The notes under the pieces: generated by a model
What the model was told of the DNA's origin: nothing
What the model saw: the letters and a program-made list of their open reading frames with translations, nothing else
Databases searched by the model: none
Made by a program: the position numbers and the translations under genes
Shown here: piece after piece, positions 9,014 to 15,985 of the stretch
Layout of the letters: each line of letters opens with the position of its first letter
How positions within the stretch are numbered: position 1 is the first letter of the stretch
Assembly (NCBI GenBank): GCA_034189865.1
Contig: JAXHTV010000002.1
Location: forward strand, 144,500-208,499
Direction: 5' to 3'
DNA length: 64,000 nt
Origin: Pseudomonadota bacterium
GTDB taxonomy: Bacteria > Pseudomonadota > Gammaproteobacteria > UBA5335

Positions 9014-10687
9014 GTGAGCTTTCTCGATACCCTAAGCGCCGGCCGAGACATCCGACGCGTCAATCAAATCTTGATGATTCTGGCCCAAAACGGCCTGGAA
9101 GACATTGCCGACCGACTGGGCTTTGCCAGTTTGCTGACAAAAATCGAAAGACGAATCGGTGTCAAGCCAACCTATGACGCCAGCCTATCGGCCGCGGAGC
9201 GAACCGTGCTGGCCTTTCAGGAAATGGGGCCAACCTTCATCAAGCTGGGGCAGCTGCTCGCCACCCGGGTTGACCTACTGCCACCCGATTGGATCGAAGC
9301 GTTCGAAACGCTACAAGATCGCGTTCCGGCGCTCCCTTGGAACGAAATCGTCGTATCGGCGGAAAAGTCTCTGGGAAGAAACCCTGAGACCGTATTCGAC
9401 AGCATCGACAAACAACCTCTCGCCGCCGGTTCCATCGCCCAGGTCCATCGCGCAGTGCTGGCGGGCGATAATGTCGTGGTTAAAATACAGCGTCCGGAAA
9501 TCACCGAAATTGTCGAATCGGACCTGCGGTTACTGAACGCCCTCGCCGAATGGCTTGAAGCCCAAGTGGAATCGCTGCAGCGATTCCGACCTCGGCAAGT
9601 CGTGCGCCAGTTCGCCACGTCTTTGCGGCGTGAATTGGACTTCACCCGCGAGTGTCGAGCCTCCGATCGCATCCGTAGCAACTTCGAAGACGTCGATTAC
9701 ATCGTCATCCCGAAAGTTTACTGGGAACTCACTTCACCCAAACTCAGTGTCCAGGAATATTTGGACGGCATACCCGCCCGTGAGGTCGATGCGATCAAGG
9801 CCGCCGGCCTGGATTGTCACCTACTCGCTCAACGCAGTGTTGACACGTTTTTGCGGATGGCCTTGGAACATGGTTTTTTCCATGCCGACCCCCATCCGGG
9901 AAATTATTTTTTTCTCCCCGACAACCGCCTCGGCTTGATCGATTTCGGCTTGGTCGGGACCCTAAGTGATCACCGGCGAGGGCAACTGGCCCTGCTGCTA
10001 AATGGCGCGATCCTCGGCGATGCATCGGCTGTCACCGACGTACTCGTTGATTGGGCCGACGAGGCGGATGTCGATCTGGACAGCCTCAGTCACGACATTC
10101 AGGCACTGCTGGATGAATATCAGGGAAGCACCCTTGCTCAAATCGATATGGGCGTTGCTTTGGGGCAGCTCACCACCCTTGCCCGCGACTATCAGCTCAG
10201 CCTGCCGCCGGATTTGACGCTGCTTATCAAGGCCGTGACAACCCTAGAAGCGTTAGGACGTCGCCTCGACCCGGAGTTCGATTTGATGTCGGAAGCCGAA
10301 CCATTCGTGCAGCGAGCAATCCTCCAACGCTATTCCCCCGAGTCCTTGTTTCGAAGAGGTATACGCTCGGCGAATACGATGCTGAACATGGTCACGGAAT
10401 TGCCGAGAGATCTGCGGCGGTTGCTGCACGGCATGCGCCGGGGAACCTTTCCCGTTGAGATCACGATTCCGGAACTCGACGAATTCGGTCAGCGTGTTGA
10501 AAAAGCCGCCAATCGGGTCACCATCGGGATTGTCGTTGCGGCGCTGGTGGTGGGCTCTTCTATTGCACTGACCGTCGATGCAGGGCCTAAGTTGTTCGGT
10601 TTGCCGTTTTTTGGAATCAGCGGATTTATTGTCGCCAACATGGGAGGATTCTGGATTCTCTACGCCATATGGAGAACCCGGCATTAG
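9014..10687 (+). CDS. ABC1/AarF (UbiB-type) atypical kinase, membrane-anchored
   Basis: Member of the ABC1/ADCK/UbiB atypical kinase family (557 aa, near the 546 of E. coli UbiB), a family needed for ubiquinone synthesis or lipid homeostasis. Motifs in order: FIKLGQLLATRVDLLP (KxGQ motif), AAGSIAQVHRAVL (alanine-rich loop), VVKIQRP (nucleotide lysine), FFHADPHPGNYFF (catalytic loop) and LIDFGLVG (metal-binding DFG-like). Two C-terminal membrane helices (IGIVVAALVVGSSIAL and GISGFIVANMGGFWIL) match the UbiB anchor. The start is GTG. No ubi genes are adjacent, so it may be a paralogue rather than the canonical UbiB. Confidence 0.88.
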   Translation: MSFLDTLSAGRDIRRVNQILMILAQNGLEDIADRLGFASLLTKIERRIGVKPTYDASLSAAERTVLAFQEMGPTFIKLGQLLATRVDLLPPDWIEAFETLQDRVPALPWNEIVVSAEKSLGRNPETVFDSIDKQPLAAGSIAQVHRAVLAGDNVVVKIQRPEITEIVESDLRLLNALAEWLEAQVESLQRFRPRQVVRQFATSLRRELDFTRECRASDRIRSNFEDVDYIVIPKVYWELTSPKLSVQEYLDGIPAREVDAIKAAGLDCHLLAQRSVDTFLRMALEHGFFHADPHPGNYFFLPDNRLGLIDFGLVGTLSDHRRGQLALLLNGAILGDASAVTDVLVDWADEADVDLDSLSHDIQALLDEYQGSTLAQIDMGVALGQLTTLARDYQLSLPPDLTLLIKAVTTLEALGRRLDPEFDLMSEAEPFVQRAILQRYSPESLFRRGIRSANTMLNMVTELPRDLRRLLHGMRRGTFPVEITIPELDEFGQRVEKAANRVTIGIVVAALVVGSSIALTVDAGPKLFGLPFFGISGFIVANMGGFWILYAIWRTRH

Positions 10688-10770
10688 CGTTTGGTTGAGA
10701 GCTGCGCTGGGACGGCGCGCGTTCATCGGCTCATTCGTGACGGCTCATAAACACCACTGAGGACACTGCC

Positions 10771-11310
10771 GTGACACCCGAAACCATAAATGCCTTTTGG
10801 TTTGAGAAACTGGAACCTCGCCAGTGGTGGCAAAAAGACCCTGTTCTGGATCAAAACATTCGTGATCACTTCTCCGCGATCCATGCGGCCGCCATGAAGT
10901 GCGAATTGTGGCAATGGCGAAACACCGCAGAAGGTCGGCTAGCCGAGATCCTGGTCTTGGATCAGTTCTCACGCAATATTTATCGTGATACGCCAAATGC
11001 ATTCGCGTGCGATCCCCTGGCACTGGCACTGGCGCAAGAAGCTATTCAACTTGGCGTGGACGATTCATTGCCTGATACAAAGCGTGCTTTCCTCTATATG
11101 CCCTATATGCACAGCGAATCGCGCGCCATCCACCAGGAAGCCGTCCTGCTTTTCAGCTCACCGGGTCTTGAATCACAGCTCGACTTCGAGCTGAAGCACC
11201 AAGCCATTATCGATCGATTCGGTCGTTATCCTCATCGGAACGCTATCCTAGGGCGAATGTCCACCGCGGAGGAGAATCAGTTCCTGACCCAAGCCGATTC
11301 ATCCTTTTGA
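10771..11310 (+). CDS. DUF924 family protein
   Basis: A 179-residue helical cytoplasmic protein of the DUF924 family. Hallmarks: FWFEKLEPRQWWQKDPVLDQNIRDHF at the N-terminus, AEILVLDQFSRNIYRDTPNAFA, FLYMPYMHSES, and RFGRYPHRNAILGRMSTAEE near the end. The biochemical role is unknown; related structures are tetratricopeptide-like. GTG start with GAGG upstream. It stands downstream of the ABC1 kinase (83-base gap) and converges on the pmoC-like gene. Confidence 0.88.
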   Translation: MTPETINAFWFEKLEPRQWWQKDPVLDQNIRDHFSAIHAAAMKCELWQWRNTAEGRLAEILVLDQFSRNIYRDTPNAFACDPLALALAQEAIQLGVDDSLPDTKRAFLYMPYMHSESRAIHQEAVLLFSSPGLESQLDFELKHQAIIDRFGRYPHRNAILGRMSTAEENQFLTQADSSF

Positions 11311-11360
11311 CCAGATGGCCGCTGGCGAGGAAGTTGGAACGAAAACGAGCCCCCCAAAAA

Positions 11361-11391
11361 AACCGGCGTCCCTGTTGAAGGAACGCCGGTT
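11361..11391 (-). terminator. Rho-independent terminator of the pmoC-like gene
   Basis: Inverted repeat AACCGGCGT / ACGCCGGTT around a short loop. Read on the minus strand the stem is followed by a run of seven T, 30 bases after the pmoC-like stop codon. It also lies 50 bases past the convergent DUF924 gene. Confidence 0.85.
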
Positions 11392-11420
11392 GATTCATCA
11401 AACGAATCGCATGAGACCAA

Positions 11421-12215
11421 CTAGGCAACCGAAGTCGTAGAGGACTCGTCAGGTAGTTTGGTGAGTTGGTGAACGCGGGCGATGCACTGCAGAACGAAGC
11501 CACCCAAAGCATACAATGCCCATGCCAGCACCACGAAACCCCAATGGATCGGAGCGGCGAACAGCTCTTCTGCATAGAAGAACGTATGCCCCCACTCGTT
11601 AAGACCCAAATTCGGCATGATCAAAATGGGGCCGGCGACTGCCAGACCAAGCGGCACCGAAATCCGGTTGGCAAAATCGGGCAAACGCGTATGCACCCAC
11701 ACAAAACCGAACACCAAACCCACTAATGCTGCCGGAATCGCAAAATAGAACAACGCGATGTGCGTCGGCGTGAAGTCGGTGTCGCGAATCGTGGTTTGAT
11801 GCCATGCGGCGTCGGCTTCCACGAACAATCCGAAAGCGACCACAGCCAGGAAACTCGCAACGGCAAGAACCGAGAAGATATAGTAGTAGCGTCGAAGCTC
11901 CATCTGCGGGCTCAACAAATGCAATTGCTTGTCACGGGTAAGCCAAAGCACCACGACGGCGATTAACCCCACCAGGGGGATCACGGTCATCTGAATATAA
12001 AACAGGCTCATCCAATAAACCTGAAATTCAGGCTCGAAATAATCCATACCGACCGTGAAAGAATAATATTGCTGATACCACCGGTAGACGCCAAACAGCG
12101 CGCCGGCCAGCAACAACAAGCCAAAAGCAAAAACCCACGGCACTTTCGGAGCCGCAGTGTCATCGACAGCGGTCTGGTGACCGACAACAGGGGCATTGTT
12201 GAGCACAGAGCTCAT
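11421..12215 (-). CDS. Orphan PmoC/AmoC-type copper membrane monooxygenase subunit C
   Basis: Subunit C of the copper membrane monooxygenases (methane, ammonia or short-alkane oxidation), 264 aa, with about six hydrophobic helices. Family landmarks: VGMDYFEPEFQVYWMSLFYIQ, LWLTRDKQLHLLSP, RDTDFTPTHIALFY, LAVAGPILIMPNLGLNEWGH, APIHWGFVVLAW. Both known copper sites are kept with exact spacing: Asp135, His139, His152 (CuC; Asp156/His160/His173 in Methylococcus capsulatus) and Asn206, His210, His224 (CuD; Asn227/His231/His245). No A or B subunit gene is adjacent on either side; it has its own promoter and terminator and a strong ribosome site (TAGGAGG). Substrate unknown. It may supply or replace the C subunit of an operon elsewhere, as orphan amoC copies do in ammonia oxidisers. 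Confidence 0.93.
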   Translation of the reverse strand: MSSVLNNAPVVGHQTAVDDTAAPKVPWVFAFGLLLLAGALFGVYRWYQQYYSFTVGMDYFEPEFQVYWMSLFYIQMTVIPLVGLIAVVVLWLTRDKQLHLLSPQMELRRYYYIFSVLAVASFLAVVAFGLFVEADAAWHQTTIRDTDFTPTHIALFYFAIPAALVGLVFGFVWVHTRLPDFANRISVPLGLAVAGPILIMPNLGLNEWGHTFFYAEELFAAPIHWGFVVLAWALYALGGFVLQCIARVHQLTKLPDESSTTSVA

Positions 12216-12312
12216 CTTCGAATCCTCCTAACGAACGCACCCGCATCAGAACGGGCAAATGACTATGATTATTGTGATTGCGGTTCCTGAGTCACTTCGG
12301 AACGCTAAGAAA

Positions 12313-12341
12313 ATACTAGGAACGATTGAACGTTAGGTCAA
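12313..12341 (-). promoter_or_regulatory. Sigma-70-type promoter of the pmoC-like gene
   Basis: On the minus strand: TTGACC (12341-12336), a 17-base spacer, TAGTAT (12318-12313). Optimal spacing and 5/6 plus 4/6 matches to consensus. It would give a leader of about 90 bases before the ATG at 12215. Predicted by eye only. Confidence 0.55.
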
Positions 12342-12786
12342 ATAAATAGTGACGCTTCGTTTACTCTCCTTTTCGGCGCCGCCCGAATCACCAAATCAAG
12401 CCGAAAACGCCCTATTCTCCTGGGTCGGCGGAATCAATCGGACGCTAGAAAATCAGACCCACGGATCGACTTGGAACGAATCGAGCATCTGGCTCATCCT
12501 TCCGAAAAAATCAGCTGAGCCGGTCGGGCCGAAGTGATAGGAAAAAGTCTGGGATTCAAAGCCAAGACAATCCGACCGATTTAATGAGGTATGGTCTCGG
12601 CTCTCTCATATCAGGTCACTCGACAGGCCGGGACACGGGCCGACAACAAACATCACGCCAGCTACCCGATAAAACAAGCCCGCATTGCCTTCGGGAGTCT
12701 TACCTAACGGGACAAAGACGTATTAAGTAGTCCGATCCATTGCTGTGACCTACATGGCCATCGGGAGTACGGTCCCCGAATCTGCC

Positions 12787-12826
12787 AAAAAAAAGCCTCG
12801 GACGTGGCGAACGTCCGAGGCTTTTT
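12787..12826 (-). terminator. Terminator of the thiolase/ACAD operon
   Basis: A 12-bp perfect stem AGCCTCGGACGT / ACGTCCGAGGCT with loop GGCGA. On the minus strand it is followed by a run of A-complement T residues (12787-12794), 20 bases after the stop of the thiolase-like gene. T residues on the plus side make it potentially bidirectional. Confidence 0.88.
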
Positions 12827-12847
12827 CTTAGGCTTTCAGTGATGCCG

Positions 12848-14005
12848 CTAGCTGTCTTCGCGACTCAACATATGCATTACGCAGACTGAGCCGGCACCCA
12901 TCATATGCACAGCGGCATTTTGAGCGCCGTCGACTTGCCGCTTGCCCGCTTCTCCGCGCAGTTGCAAGGTCGCGTCCCATACCTGCGCTAAGCCGGTCGG
13001 ACCACCCGGATGGCCACGCGCAATCAAGCCGCCATCGGTGGAAAACGGAATCCGTCCGCCAATTTTAGTGGCGCCTTCCAACACCAGCTTGTCGCCTTCG
13101 CCCTCGTCGCAAAAGCCCATCAACTCGTAGTACATCAACTCTTCAATGGGAAATGCGTCGTGCACGTGCACCAAACTGATATCTTCCGGACCTAAGCCCG
13201 CCTCTTCATAACACGCCTTAGAAGTAGTGCGGGTCAGTTCGCTGGGTCCGACTACCGCGCCCAGGAACACATGACCATCGACATACTGCTCCGACTGCAA
13301 CTGCGAAGCCACCACCCGAACGAGAGGACGACCGTTGGCCAATTTCTGGGCCCATTCCTTATTCGCCACAATGGCACAGGCAGCGCCGCCACCGGTTGCG
13401 CAAGCCATCATCGACGTATGCGGATAGGCCACGGCCTTCGCACTCAAAACCTCTTCCGCCGTAACTTCGTGGTCAGATTGACGCTGAGCCATGGGGTTGA
13501 AGCGGGCGTGGTTCCAGTTCTTTGCCGCGATCTCGGCGAAAATCTCCGGCTTAGTTCCGTATTCATGCATACGGCGAACCGCCCACATGGCGAAAAAACC
13601 GGCCGGAAGCACGATGCCCTCGATGCGCGGCCCTTGTGCCGTCATCATCTGCATCATCATCTGCCCCATGCGCACGATATCGTCGAAACCCAGTGCCATG
13701 GCCATGCCAACCTTACCGCTGGCGACTTGCAGGCAAGCTTCGCGGAAAGCGGTTGAACCAGTAGCCGAGGCATTTTCGACGTGAACGACCGGCAATCCGG
13801 TCAGTCCCAGATCTTTGGCGATCGCCACACCTTCGGTCATATCACCCATGATGTAGCCGTTGTAGAGATAGCCCATTTCCTTGAAGGACGTGCCGGCATC
13901 TTTCAGTGCGTCCTTAGCGGCTGTATAAGCCATCTCCCGGTTCGTTTTGCCGTGTTTGCCGAAGGGGTGCATTCCCACGCCGACGACGTAGACATCTTCC
14001 AACAT
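12848..14005 (-). CDS. SCP2-thiolase-like protein lacking both catalytic cysteines; probable retro-aldolase
   Basis: Thiolase-superfamily protein of the SCP2-thiolase/lipid-transfer branch, 385 aa. The C-terminal half aligns by eye with SCP-x: LVHVHDAFPIEEL, GGLIARGHPGGPTGLAQ, LRGEAGKRQV. The nucleophile cysteine of true thiolases is replaced by serine (VENAS80ATGS where SCP-x has NNNCSTGS; codon TCG). The HDCF motif that supplies the second cysteine in SCP2-thiolases reads HDAF (282-285). His332 of GHPxGxTG is kept. Loss of both cysteines with a DUF35 partner next door is the hallmark of Ltp2-type aldolases, which cleave tertiary hydroxyacyl-CoA in steroid side chains. Last gene of a four-gene operon. 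The family call is firm; the aldolase activity is inference. Confidence 0.85.
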   Translation of the reverse strand: MLEDVYVVGVGMHPFGKHGKTNREMAYTAAKDALKDAGTSFKEMGYLYNGYIMGDMTEGVAIAKDLGLTGLPVVHVENASATGSTAFREACLQVASGKVGMAMALGFDDIVRMGQMMMQMMTAQGPRIEGIVLPAGFFAMWAVRRMHEYGTKPEIFAEIAAKNWNHARFNPMAQRQSDHEVTAEEVLSAKAVAYPHTSMMACATGGGAACAIVANKEWAQKLANGRPLVRVVASQLQSEQYVDGHVFLGAVVGPSELTRTTSKACYEEAGLGPEDISLVHVHDAFPIEELMYYELMGFCDEGEGDKLVLEGATKIGGRIPFSTDGGLIARGHPGGPTGLAQVWDATLQLRGEAGKRQVDGAQNAAVHMMGAGSVCVMHMLSREDS

Positions 14006-14022
14006 CCTAAATTACCCCTTAC

Positions 14023-14439
14023 TTACTTCTTAATCGGTTCGAAACCAAAGGTGCACATTTCCGTGTCACCCTTCTTCTTGACCGGGATGGCAATCAGACC
14101 CATGGGCATACCGATTTCCCAATCACCTTTCTGCCCAGAGATCACCGCCTGAACGCGCACGCCTTCTGGCAAATCGATTTGACCCACGCCGTGAGCGCGG
14201 CCATCACCCATTTTGGCTGCACCCATGAACGGCATCGTAATCCAGGTCCAGGAATACAAAACGCCTTCCGGGGACAACTCCACGTCCTCAACAGGGGTCT
14301 CAGTCAAAGGACATTGATATCGACGCGGGAAAAAATACTTATCGGCGGCGGGACTATAGGACGCCAACAAACGCGGCCGTTCCCCTTCCTCCTCGGGGAT
14401 TCGGAAGTAGCCCTCCTCCAACGGTACCTGCTTTGGCAT
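14023..14439 (-). CDS. DUF35/OB-fold acyl-CoA-binding partner protein
   Basis: A 138-residue DUF35-family protein (rubredoxin-like ribbon plus OB fold), which in known systems binds acyl-CoA and forms a complex with a thiolase-like enzyme (ChsH2 DUF35 domain with Ltp2). The OB-fold part is recognisable: GVLYSWTWITMPFMG, HGVGQIDLPEGVRVQAVISG. The zinc ribbon is degenerate: of the usual four cysteines only one remains, in FPRRYQCPLTETP. It starts 17 bases upstream of the thiolase-like gene, so the two should be co-expressed in equal amounts. The partner role is inferred from this adjacency. Confidence 0.85.
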   Translation of the reverse strand: MPKQVPLEEGYFRIPEEEGERPRLLASYSPAADKYFFPRRYQCPLTETPVEDVELSPEGVLYSWTWITMPFMGAAKMGDGRAHGVGQIDLPEGVRVQAVISGQKGDWEIGMPMGLIAIPVKKKGDTEMCTFGFEPIKK

Positions 14440-14584
14440 TACACGATACTCCTAAGTGTGAAAATACATCCTTGTCATTATACCTGCCGTTCTCCCCAGG
14501 CTCTCGCTCAACGGTAACGCGAAGCTGATACCAGGGCTGCTTGAGGTGGGATTTGGCAGGTCAAAACGCATCTGCTCAACGGCA

Positions 14585-14613
14585 AGCGCCCCACGCCTTA
14601 GGCGTGGGGCGCT
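14585..14613 (-). repeat. Perfect 13-bp inverted repeat between acyl-CoA dehydrogenase and DUF35 genes
   Basis: AGCGCCCCACGCC and its exact complement separated by TTA. It lies 19 bases after the acyl-CoA dehydrogenase stop and about 145 bases before the DUF35 start. There is no T run on the minus strand, so it is not a standard intrinsic terminator. It could be an mRNA-stabilising 3' hairpin or a partial attenuator inside the operon. Confidence 0.75.
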
Positions 14614-14631
14614 GATGTAAAGCAGAGACAA

Positions 14632-15918
14632 CTAAGCGGCTTTGCTCGGTCCGGTCGGAACCTCGCTGAAAGGTACACCTTTGTCGAGACGAACATCGGT
14701 GGGTAGACCCAACACTCGCTCACCGATGATGTTACGTTGAACTTCGTCGGTACCACCGGCGATACGAATCGCGGGGATACCCAGGTACGCTTGCTGCCAC
14801 ATGCCTTCCATCATGGCTTCCGACTTGTCGGTCAGAACACAGGAAGCGCCCTGAAGCTCCATGATGAAAGCTGCCATTTCCTGGATCAACAGCCCCATGG
14901 CCAACTTCATGATCGAACCCTCCGGCCCCGGCAAAGCGCCTTGGGACAAGGCGGATAAGGTGCGCTGACCGGTCAGTTCCAACGCTTTGAAACGTGCCGA
15001 GAATTCAGCGAGTTTCTGGCGAACGCCACCGTGTTGGAGAGCAGGGGTATCGCCGATATAGACATCGTCCAACAAACTGAACATTTGGCCCATGCCCATG
15101 TCGCCACCCAACATACCGCCGCCACCGCCGATACTCATCCGCTCATTCATTAGCGTCGTGATCGCCACGCTCCAGCCTTGGCCGACTGCGCCTAATCGGT
15201 TGGAATCGGGTATTCGGACGTCGTTAAAGAACACTTCGTTAAAGTTCGCGCCACCGGTAATTTGCTTGATCGGGCGAACTTCGATACCCGGCGTCGACAT
15301 ATCAACGATGAAATAGGTCAGCCCCTTGTGCTTAGGGACAGAGGGATCGGAACGAGTGACGAGAATACCCCATTGGCTGTAATGACCGCCGGAAGTCCAT
15401 ACTTTCTGACCGTTGATCACCCATTCGTCGCCATCCTTAACCGCTTTGGTCCGAAGACCGGCCAAGTCGGAACCCGCGCCTGGCTCACTGAACAGCTGAC
15501 ACCAGACCTCGTCGCCACGGAGCATGGGCGGCAGATAGCGGTCTTTTTGCTCGTTGGTGCCGTGGGTCATGATGGTCGGCCCGGCCATACCGATGCCGAT
15601 CATAAAAATATTGGCCGGCGTGTTGAACTTGGACTCTTCTTGCCCCCAAATGACTTGCTGCATGATGTTACCGCCCCGGCCGCCATACTTCTTCGGCCAG
15701 GTGATCACGCCCCAACCGGCATCCGCTTTCTTGCGTTGCCATTCCTGGGCCTTACGGACCATTTCGTTTTCTGCCTCGCCACGGGGATCACCTCCCTCTG
15801 CCTCGGCGAACATGGCCATCATGTTCGTCGCTTCGGTTCGAGGCTCGGCGTTTTTAGATAACCACTCGCGAACTTCCGCCCGGAATTCCGCTTCCTGCGG
15901 GGAATCATTGAAATCCAT
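14632..15918 (-). CDS. Acyl-CoA dehydrogenase (FadE29/ChsE-like subunit)
   Basis: FAD-dependent acyl-CoA dehydrogenase, about 428 aa, introducing an alpha-beta double bond into an acyl-CoA. Family motifs: GGRGGNIMQQVIWGQEE, QLFSEPGAGSDLAGL (substrate/FAD loop), VWTSGGHYSQWGILV, GGANFNEVFFNDVRIPD, and the C-terminal AGGTDEVQRNIIGERVLGLP. At the position of the MCAD catalytic Glu (YEGT) this protein has AGGT, so that base is absent. This is common in ACADs that work as unlike-subunit pairs or place the base elsewhere. The ATG at 15918 follows GGAGGG. A second, diverged ACAD gene lies 67 bases upstream, supporting an alpha2beta2 enzyme as in steroid side-chain oxidation. Confidence 0.9.
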   Translation of the reverse strand: MDFNDSPQEAEFRAEVREWLSKNAEPRTEATNMMAMFAEAEGGDPRGEAENEMVRKAQEWQRKKADAGWGVITWPKKYGGRGGNIMQQVIWGQEESKFNTPANIFMIGIGMAGPTIMTHGTNEQKDRYLPPMLRGDEVWCQLFSEPGAGSDLAGLRTKAVKDGDEWVINGQKVWTSGGHYSQWGILVTRSDPSVPKHKGLTYFIVDMSTPGIEVRPIKQITGGANFNEVFFNDVRIPDSNRLGAVGQGWSVAITTLMNERMSIGGGGGMLGGDMGMGQMFSLLDDVYIGDTPALQHGGVRQKLAEFSARFKALELTGQRTLSALSQGALPGPEGSIMKLAMGLLIQEMAAFIMELQGASCVLTDKSEAMMEGMWQQAYLGIPAIRIAGGTDEVQRNIIGERVLGLPTDVRLDKGVPFSEVPTGPSKAA

Positions 15919-15985
15919 CTTCAATCCCTCCTGAAAATCTTTGTCGAATCAACACCCTGGAGTCACGCTCGGTACCGGGGCATTG

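Larger units (their letters stand above)
12216..12847. other. Intergenic region between pmoC-like gene and thiolase operon
   Basis: About 630 bases with no convincing gene. It contains the pmoC-like promoter (12313-12341) and leader at the left, the thiolase-operon terminator (12787-12826) at the right, and roughly 440 bases between in which I see nothing. A plus-strand frame of 62 codons at 12349-12537 has no ribosome site and no recognisable protein. Confidence 0.6.

Noticed and set aside
12349..12537. 62-codon plus-strand frame upstream of the pmoC-like gene, considered as a missing subunit or leader peptide
   Set aside because: No ribosome site, no membrane segment, no similarity to PmoA or PmoB, and it overlaps nothing conserved.
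13271..13756. 161-codon plus-strand frame opposite the thiolase-like gene
   Set aside because: Antisense of a clear gene; no start signal and implausible composition.
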